A stretch of DNA of 64,000 nt from JAYEHL01 sp041653935. Its GTDB lineage: Bacteria > Chloroflexota > Dehalococcoidia > E44-bin15. The stretch spans positions 124,001 through 188,000 of the forward strand of contig JBAZEO010000001.1 of NCBI GenBank assembly GCA_041653935.1, written 5' to 3'. Made by a program: the position numbers and the translations under genes. Positions 58,657 to 64,000 of this stretch are shown here, piece after piece (position 1 is the first letter of the stretch; each line of letters starts with the position of its first letter). The notes beneath the pieces are model-generated. The model searched no databases and was not told where the DNA came from. It saw only the letters and a list, made by a program, of their open reading frames with translations.

Positions 58657-59922
58657 CTACGGCACCAGATCTGCCTCAGTGCATTTCAGCAGTTTGTTGT
58701 AAGTGCCGACTAACTTGGCCTCGATGATCTCATTTTTCAGTGATCTGCTACTATGTGTCATCACCCGGATGTAGTTGTCCGTAAGTCCGTCCCAGACGCC
58801 AGGTGAGATTTCAGTTTCCCACAGCACGGGCAGCGTCTTTCTGCAGAACTGTTCACTGAAACGGACGGCGCTCTCCCGCGCCAGCCTCATCATTTTCCTG
58901 CTGCGGTCCTTTTTAATTTTTTCGTCGATTTGATCCGGCATCGATGCGGCTGTCGTTCCTGGCCTCTCTGAGTAGGAGAACACATGCATGTTGGCGAAAG
59001 CCATGTGTTTGCAGAAGCGATAGCTCTCCTCGAACTCCTCGCCCGTCTCTCCGGGGAATCCGACTATTATATCTGTGGTGATTGATACCTGCGGCACGGT
59101 CTTCCTGATGCGCTCGACGGCGGTTTCGTAGGCGGATGTGTTGTACGGGCGGTTCATGAGTGTGAGGACGGAGTCGCTGCCGCTTTGCAATGGCAGGTGC
59201 AGGTGTCGGCAGAGCCTTGCATCGTTCCATATATCGAGCAGTTCGTCTGTGATATCGCCGGGCTGAAGGGAGGAGAGGCGAATTCGCCGAACAGATGTTT
59301 GATCGAGGATGCGTTTTATCAATAACTCAAGACCTGGCTTGTATGCGCCAATCTTGGTGCCGGTGAGCACTACCTCTTTAAACCCCATGCTTATTCTGGA
59401 CTTTATTTCTTCGATTATCTCGTCTGGCGGTATGCTTCGCTCACGGCCTCGAACGTATGGCACAATGCAGTAGGAACAAAAGTGGTCGCACCCCTCCTGT
59501 ATTTTTATCATGCTGCGGGTGCGTAAAACGTCGCTGTCACATGTGTCGTGCGATATCTGCCGACGCTTCAGTCCGAGGATTGTCGGCAGGTTCTCCTTTT
59601 CGTTATTGCTTAGGATAAAGTCTGCGCATTTCAGCTTGTCGAGTTCCTCAGTGTCCCGATCGGCATAACATCCGATAGCGATGATCGTCGCGTGGGGATT
59701 GCGGCGTCTCGCTAACCTCAGGAGATATCGGGACTTGCGGTCGGCTGTGCGGGTCACAGTGCATGTGTTCAGGATGTAGATGTCGACAGATTCAGAGGGG
59801 GACACCAGCCTGCATCCCATTTCTGCGAACTGCAAGGCCAGGGATTCGCTTTCCGCTTGATTGAGCTTGCATCCCAGAGTTTCGATTGCAACTGCGGTTG
59901 TCTTGGCCGACGATGGCTGCAT
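58657..59922 (-). CDS. mtaB: tRNA t6A37 methylthiotransferase MtaB
   Basis: A 421-residue radical SAM methylthiotransferase. N-terminal UPF0004 domain with its three cysteines (TLGCKLNQAES, NTCTVT, IAIGCYA), radical SAM motif CDHFCSYCIVPYVRGRERS, and a C-terminal TRAM-like part. TLGCKLN is typical of MtaB rather than MiaB. It adds the methylthio group to t6A37 in tRNAs reading ANN codons. Divergent from fabF. Confidence 0.93.
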   Translation of the reverse strand: MQPSSAKTTAVAIETLGCKLNQAESESLALQFAEMGCRLVSPSESVDIYILNTCTVTRTADRKSRYLLRLARRRNPHATIIAIGCYADRDTEELDKLKCADFILSNNEKENLPTILGLKRRQISHDTCDSDVLRTRSMIKIQEGCDHFCSYCIVPYVRGRERSIPPDEIIEEIKSRISMGFKEVVLTGTKIGAYKPGLELLIKRILDQTSVRRIRLSSLQPGDITDELLDIWNDARLCRHLHLPLQSGSDSVLTLMNRPYNTSAYETAVERIRKTVPQVSITTDIIVGFPGETGEEFEESYRFCKHMAFANMHVFSYSERPGTTAASMPDQIDEKIKKDRSRKMMRLARESAVRFSEQFCRKTLPVLWETEISPGVWDGLTDNYIRVMTHSSRSLKNEIIEAKLVGTYNKLLKCTEADLVP

Positions 59923-60085
59923 GACTAAATGATACCATACATTTGTTGATAGTTTTGTGTTATTGGTTTGATTGAGGTTTAAGTTATGTTATTATATGAT
60001 ATTGTGTTCAGCATGTATGACATGACGGATATGACTATAGCCCGCTGATTCATTTATATGATAGTTAAAGAGGGGGATCGTTTAA

Positions 60086-61324
60086 TTGAATAATCGAGTA
60101 GTAGTCACAGGTATGGGGATGGTTACGCCTTTAGGCCTTGATGTTCCTTCGACATGGCAGAAGCTGATAAACGGCGAATCAGGGGTCGATATTATTACGC
60201 AGTACGACCCTGCGATCACGGAGACTAAGATCGCCGCAGAGGTAAAAGGATTCGATCCTACACAGTATATTGATCGCAAGGAAGCGCGTCATATGGATCG
60301 ATTCGTGCAGTTCGCCGTCGTTTCCGCGCTTCAGGCAGTTAAGCAAGCCGGTATTAAAGATATTCCATCTCAGGAAACGGGTGTAATAATTGGAGTTGGG
60401 CTGGGCGGTTTGAATACGCTGATAAACCAGTATGATGTGTTGCGGGAAAAGGGAGCGGACAGGGTCAGTCCTTTCCTCATCCCGATGATGATACCTGATA
60501 TGGCTTCAGGTCAGGTTTCTATTACACTGGGCGCCAAGGGACCGAACTTCTGCACGGCCTCGGCCTGCGCCAGCGGCTCCGATGCTATAGGTGAGGCCTG
60601 CGAGATTATTAAAAGAGGGGAAACGGCGGTTATGTTGGCCGGGGGCACCGAGTCGGTTATAACGCCGATTGCGGTCGCAGGCTTTAACTCCGCCCGAGCT
60701 CTTTCCATTAGGAACAACGATCCCAAGAAGGCGTCGAGGCCTTTTGATGCGGAGCGTGACGGTTTTATCATCGGTGAGGGGTCGGCGGTGCTTGTTCTGG
60801 AAAGCCTTGAACACGCCGAGAGGAGGGGGGCAGTGATACTGGCGGAGCTCATAGGGTATGGGGCCACAAGCGATGCGTTCCATGTGACTCAACCTGCCGC
60901 CGGCGGCGAGGGCGGAGCCAGGGCTATGGTCGCGGCTCTGAAAGAGGCTGGTATAGAGCCCTCTCAGATCGACTATATAAATGCACACGGCACGTCTACA
61001 CCATTAAATGATAAAAATGAGACGATGGCTATCAAGACGGTGTTTAAAGATTATGCGTACAAGGTGCCTGTAAGCTCCACAAAATCGATGACGGGGCATC
61101 TGCTTGGCGCGGCCGGTTCGCTGGAAGCGGCGATATGCATACTCGCTATGCAGAATGGCATCATTCCACCGACCATTAACCTGACGACGCCTGATCCGGA
61201 ATGCGACTTGGACTATGTGCCCAATACAGCGCGTAAGGCGATGCTGTCCACGGTGTTGTCCAACGTATTCGGCTTCGGCGGACATAACTCAACCTTGATT
61301 TTTCACAGATACGAGGGGAGATAG
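60086..61324 (+). CDS. fabF: 3-oxoacyl-ACP synthase II
   Basis: A 412-residue KAS II with a TTG start 8 bases after AGAGGGGGA. Cys-His-His triad: TASACASGSDAIG, NAHGTSTPLNDKNE, STKSMTGHLLGAAG. FabF elongates fatty acids by condensing acyl-ACP with malonyl-ACP. No other fab gene is near; recJ follows with overlapping stop/start (TAGTG). Confidence 0.96.
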   Translation: MNNRVVVTGMGMVTPLGLDVPSTWQKLINGESGVDIITQYDPAITETKIAAEVKGFDPTQYIDRKEARHMDRFVQFAVVSALQAVKQAGIKDIPSQETGVIIGVGLGGLNTLINQYDVLREKGADRVSPFLIPMMIPDMASGQVSITLGAKGPNFCTASACASGSDAIGEACEIIKRGETAVMLAGGTESVITPIAVAGFNSARALSIRNNDPKKASRPFDAERDGFIIGEGSAVLVLESLEHAERRGAVILAELIGYGATSDAFHVTQPAAGGEGGARAMVAALKEAGIEPSQIDYINAHGTSTPLNDKNETMAIKTVFKDYAYKVPVSSTKSMTGHLLGAAGSLEAAICILAMQNGIIPPTINLTTPDPECDLDYVPNTARKAMLSTVLSNVFGFGGHNSTLIFHRYEGR

Positions 61325-63024
61325 TGAAGCGCAATCGCTGGCAGGTGCTCCCCAAAATATCTGAAGAGCAGCTATATAACATTACTCACAAATCCAAGAT
61401 AAACATATCACAACTAGTAGTCCAGCTGCTTTTTAATAGAGGTATCATTACAACTGAAGCGATCGAATCCTTTCTGGCAGCGGACGAACGTTTGCAGAAT
61501 GACCCCTTCCTCCTTCCCGACATAGATAATGCTGTAGAGAGGATACAGGGTGCTTTAAAATCCGGTGAGAAGATTGCCATATACGGCGATTTCGATGCGG
61601 ATGGTATTACCGCTACAACGGTCTTACAAGAAGGCCTCAAATCCCTTGGGGCGGATGTGGTTTCATATATTCCGCATCGTGGTGACGAGGGATATGGTTT
61701 GAACAATGCCGCCATATCATACTTGTCCGGGGAGGGCATAAGCTTATTGATCACTGCCGATTGCGGTGTCAGTGCAGTCCCTGAGATTGTTGAGGCAAAC
61801 AGGATCGGTATGGATGTTGTGGTGACGGATCATCATAATGTTCCATCGGAGATACCCCCGGCTGTTGCAGTGATCGATCCAAAGCGTAGCGATTCCCTTT
61901 ATCCATTTAATGATCTTGCGGGAGTTGGTGTTTCTTATAAACTTCTGCAGGCACTTACCATTGCATTAAAATCGGATGAAAAGGTTGAACTATTTTTAGA
62001 CCTCGTGGCCTTAGGTACCGTTGCTGATATGGTTTCACTCCTTGGTGAAAATAGATATTTAGTCAAACAAGGGCTGGAGGCACTGCGTAAGACGAAGCGG
62101 GTTGGTATTAAAGAATTGGCTAAATGTGCAGGCATACCTGTATCGGCTATCGATACCGATGTAATATCATGGGTGTTGGCTCCCAGGCTGAACGCAGCGG
62201 GGCGCCTTGATCATGCGGGCATCGGATTGAAGCTGCTATCTACGGATTCGGTGGAGGAAGCAAGAAATCTTGCCGATTCTCTCGAGAGGAAAAACAGCGA
62301 ACGCCAGCGTCTGACGGAAGTTTTAATTACTAAGGCTAAGCAACAGATTACCGGAGAGCGTGTTGATTCTCCGCTGATCATGGTGGGCGGGCAGGATTTC
62401 CACAGCGGAGTTGTTGGGGTGGTGGCGGGCAAATTAGCCGAAGAATTCTATCGCCCGGCTGTAGTGTTTGAACAGGGTAGTGAATGGACCAAGGGCAGTG
62501 CCAGAAGCGTGCCCCAGGTTAGCATTATAGATGCCTTGGGTGAATGTGACGATATTCTGTATCGTTATGGGGGACACCCTATGGCGGCAGGATTTACAAT
62601 AGCTACCGATAAATTAAACGAGCTGCGTATGAGGTTGACGGAGCGAATTACAGAACAGATGGATTTATTCAAGATTCAGCCTCATATTTCAATTGATGCC
62701 GAAGTTCTTCTATCCGAATTGCAGGGGAATACTTTCAAGATGATTGAGCAGCTGGCGCCGTTCGGCTCTGCGAATCCGTATCCGACTTTCCTGGCGCGAA
62801 ATATTATCGTTGACGATTGTAAGTGTGTCGGCAATAACGGGGATCATCTCAAGTTAAAACTGAGCGATAGCAAAACAAAATGGGATGGTATCGCTTTTAA
62901 AATGGGAAGATTTATGAAAGATGTGAGCCCTCGTATTGATATTGTATTCAATCTCCAGATTAACGAATGGCGTGGCAGGGCCTCTCTTCAGCTGAACATA
63001 ATCGATTTCCTCCCATCCAATTGA
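61324..63024 (+). CDS. recJ: Single-stranded-DNA exonuclease RecJ
   Basis: A 566-residue RecJ with a GTG start overlapping the fabF stop by one base. DHH motifs: IYGDFDADGITATT, LLITADCGVSA, VVVTDHHNVPSEIP, DLVALGTVADMV; the DHHA1 part with GVVGVVAGKLAEEFYRPAVVF and GGHPMAAGF, and the OB fold follow. It degrades 5' ends in recombination and repair. Followed by a xer gene 97 bases on. Confidence 0.95.
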   Translation: MKRNRWQVLPKISEEQLYNITHKSKINISQLVVQLLFNRGIITTEAIESFLAADERLQNDPFLLPDIDNAVERIQGALKSGEKIAIYGDFDADGITATTVLQEGLKSLGADVVSYIPHRGDEGYGLNNAAISYLSGEGISLLITADCGVSAVPEIVEANRIGMDVVVTDHHNVPSEIPPAVAVIDPKRSDSLYPFNDLAGVGVSYKLLQALTIALKSDEKVELFLDLVALGTVADMVSLLGENRYLVKQGLEALRKTKRVGIKELAKCAGIPVSAIDTDVISWVLAPRLNAAGRLDHAGIGLKLLSTDSVEEARNLADSLERKNSERQRLTEVLITKAKQQITGERVDSPLIMVGGQDFHSGVVGVVAGKLAEEFYRPAVVFEQGSEWTKGSARSVPQVSIIDALGECDDILYRYGGHPMAAGFTIATDKLNELRMRLTERITEQMDLFKIQPHISIDAEVLLSELQGNTFKMIEQLAPFGSANPYPTFLARNIIVDDCKCVGNNGDHLKLKLSDSKTKWDGIAFKMGRFMKDVSPRIDIVFNLQINEWRGRASLQLNIIDFLPSN

Positions 63025-63121
63025 GATATAGAATATCAAAGCTATTTGTAACTTCGGCTAGTGCATTTTCACCAACGTTATGTTAAAATGGCTTCACTAT
63101 AAATTGCCAAAGGAGCAATGA

Positions 63122-64000
63122 ATGAGGGATCTAGTCAAAGCCTTTCTGGATTACTTGGCAATAGAGAAAGGCTTTTCCGCTAATACGGTTGGCGCTTACA
63201 GAAATGATTTGGATCAGTTAGCTGGTTTTATTGAGGGAATGGCATCTGCAAAAGGATTTAAAGCAGAATGGTTGTCGGTAGACCGTAATTTACTGATTAA
63301 TTATATAATCGATTTGAAGGATAGGAACTATTCATCGGCTACTGTAGCCAGGAAAGTAGCGTCAGTAAAATCGTTCTTTGCTTTTCTAGTTGCTGAAAGA
63401 AAGATTCAGAACGATCCTACCGAGAATATCAGTTCCCCCAAGGTAAATAAGTCACTGCCGAAGCCGCTGTCATTAGCCGAGATTGACATATTGTTGGCTG
63501 AACCGGCAAAGTCGTCGACGCCTGAAGCCATGAGAGATGTTGCCATGTTTGAGTTGCTTTACGCAAGCGGCATGAGGGTTTCAGAGCTCATGGATTTAAA
63601 TATAAATGACATAAATCTTAAGGCTGGCTTTGTGCGTTGTCTGGGTAAAGGTTCAAAGGAGCGAATCATACCAATCCATGATAGGGCGGTGCGTAGTGTT
63701 AAAGAATATATCTCAGAGGCGCGTCCGCATCTTTTAAAAGGTAAGGAAGAGCAGGCACTTTTTTTAAACAGACGGGGAGACCGATTAACAAGACAGGGGT
63801 TCTGGCTGATATTAAAAGGACATGCCAAGTCTGCTGGGATTAAGAAAGTAGTGACACCGCATACCCTGAGACACAGTTTCGCAACGCATATATTGAACGG
63901 TGGTGCGGATTTGCGGGCGGTTCAGGAGCTTCTCGGTCATGCTAATATATCTTCGACACAGATATATACGCATCTGACAAGCGAGCATGTTCGGCATGCT
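63122..64000 (+). CDS. xerD: XerC/XerD tyrosine recombinase, cut by window edge
   Basis: ATG 6 bases after AGGAG; about 293 residues are visible before the window ends. SAM-like N-terminal domain (VKAFLDYLAIEKGFSANTVG) and the catalytic set: Arg in YASGMRVSELMDL, Lys in KGSKERIIPI, His-x-x-Arg in TPHTLRHSFATHIL, His in LLGHANISSTQ and the nucleophile Tyr in IYTHL. Length and layout fit the chromosome dimer-resolution recombinases; XerC versus XerD cannot be decided. Confidence 0.93.
   Translation, partial: MRDLVKAFLDYLAIEKGFSANTVGAYRNDLDQLAGFIEGMASAKGFKAEWLSVDRNLLINYIIDLKDRNYSSATVARKVASVKSFFAFLVAERKIQNDPTENISSPKVNKSLPKPLSLAEIDILLAEPAKSSTPEAMRDVAMFELLYASGMRVSELMDLNINDINLKAGFVRCLGKGSKERIIPIHDRAVRSVKEYISEARPHLLKGKEEQALFLNRRGDRLTRQGFWLILKGHAKSAGIKKVVTPHTLRHSFATHILNGGADLRAVQELLGHANISSTQIYTHLTSEHVRHA

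Overview
The window looks like chromosome of a Chloroflexota bacterium close to Dehalococcoidia. This is inferred from the gene set: an archaeal-type split glutamate synthase, an NrpR-like regulator, LL-diaminopimelate aminotransferase (DapL), a thiolase beside an HMG-CoA-synthase-like/DUF35 protein, and several small zinc-ribbon proteins. No rRNA or long marker is present, so the placement is not proven. One tRNA (Arg, TCT) is intact, and a second copy of its 3' end lies 30.8 kb away.

Region by region: 1-9.5 kb, all on the minus strand, is a cell-surface cluster. Three genes and one truncated gene share a related C-terminal beta-type domain, two of them behind long glycine-rich modules, and two more genes encode membrane-anchored surface proteins. 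A cyclic-di-GMP-I riboswitch with its own terminator precedes one of them. 9.7-21.3 kb holds regulators and housekeeping genes: an HTH/PAS protein, a Crp/Fnr protein, ferredoxin, a glutaredoxin-PDZ fusion, RarA, an ECF sigma factor with a membrane beta-propeller partner, and YgiQ. 21.7-39.1 kb is a nitrogen and amino-acid block on the plus strand: an ATP-grasp kinase-like protein, a GOGAT-like flavoprotein, HisH, CarA, an NrpR-like repressor, then a hisF-led operon with an orphan GlnR-like response regulator and a multi-subunit glutamate synthase. 39.7-43.3 kb is a Hachiman-type anti-phage operon (HamA, HamB and a small Cys-rich protein) of visibly lower GC. 43.6-46.4 kb has a KimA-like potassium transporter and a REP-associated transposase with its hairpins. 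46.4-49.4 kb is amtB-glnK-glnA on the minus strand, preceded by four 5-base half-sites at 11-bp spacing that match the actinobacterial GlnR box. 49.8-51.8 kb is dapL-dapF. 52.2-57.4 kb has the tRNA, a macro-domain protein, the thiolase/HMGS-like pair and RNase D. 58.7-64 kb has mtaB, fabF-recJ and a truncated xer recombinase gene.

Together, ammonium uptake (AmtB), sensing (GlnK), assimilation (GlnA, split GOGAT) and glutamine-using enzymes (HisH/HisF, CarA) lie within 30 kb, with two different nitrogen regulators among them. Intergenic spaces at 29-30, 49.5-49.8, 51.8-52.1 and 52.9-53.3 kb share families of small palindromic repeats, including an 83-85-bp element whose central hairpin comes in two sequence versions between constant flanks.

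The strongest candidates for new biology are the GlnR-like pseudo-receiver paired with the GlnR-type box, the c-di-GMP-controlled surface family, the Hachiman operon with its third gene, the hairpin-swapping repeat element, and an operator shared by the 21.7-kb gene and hisF.
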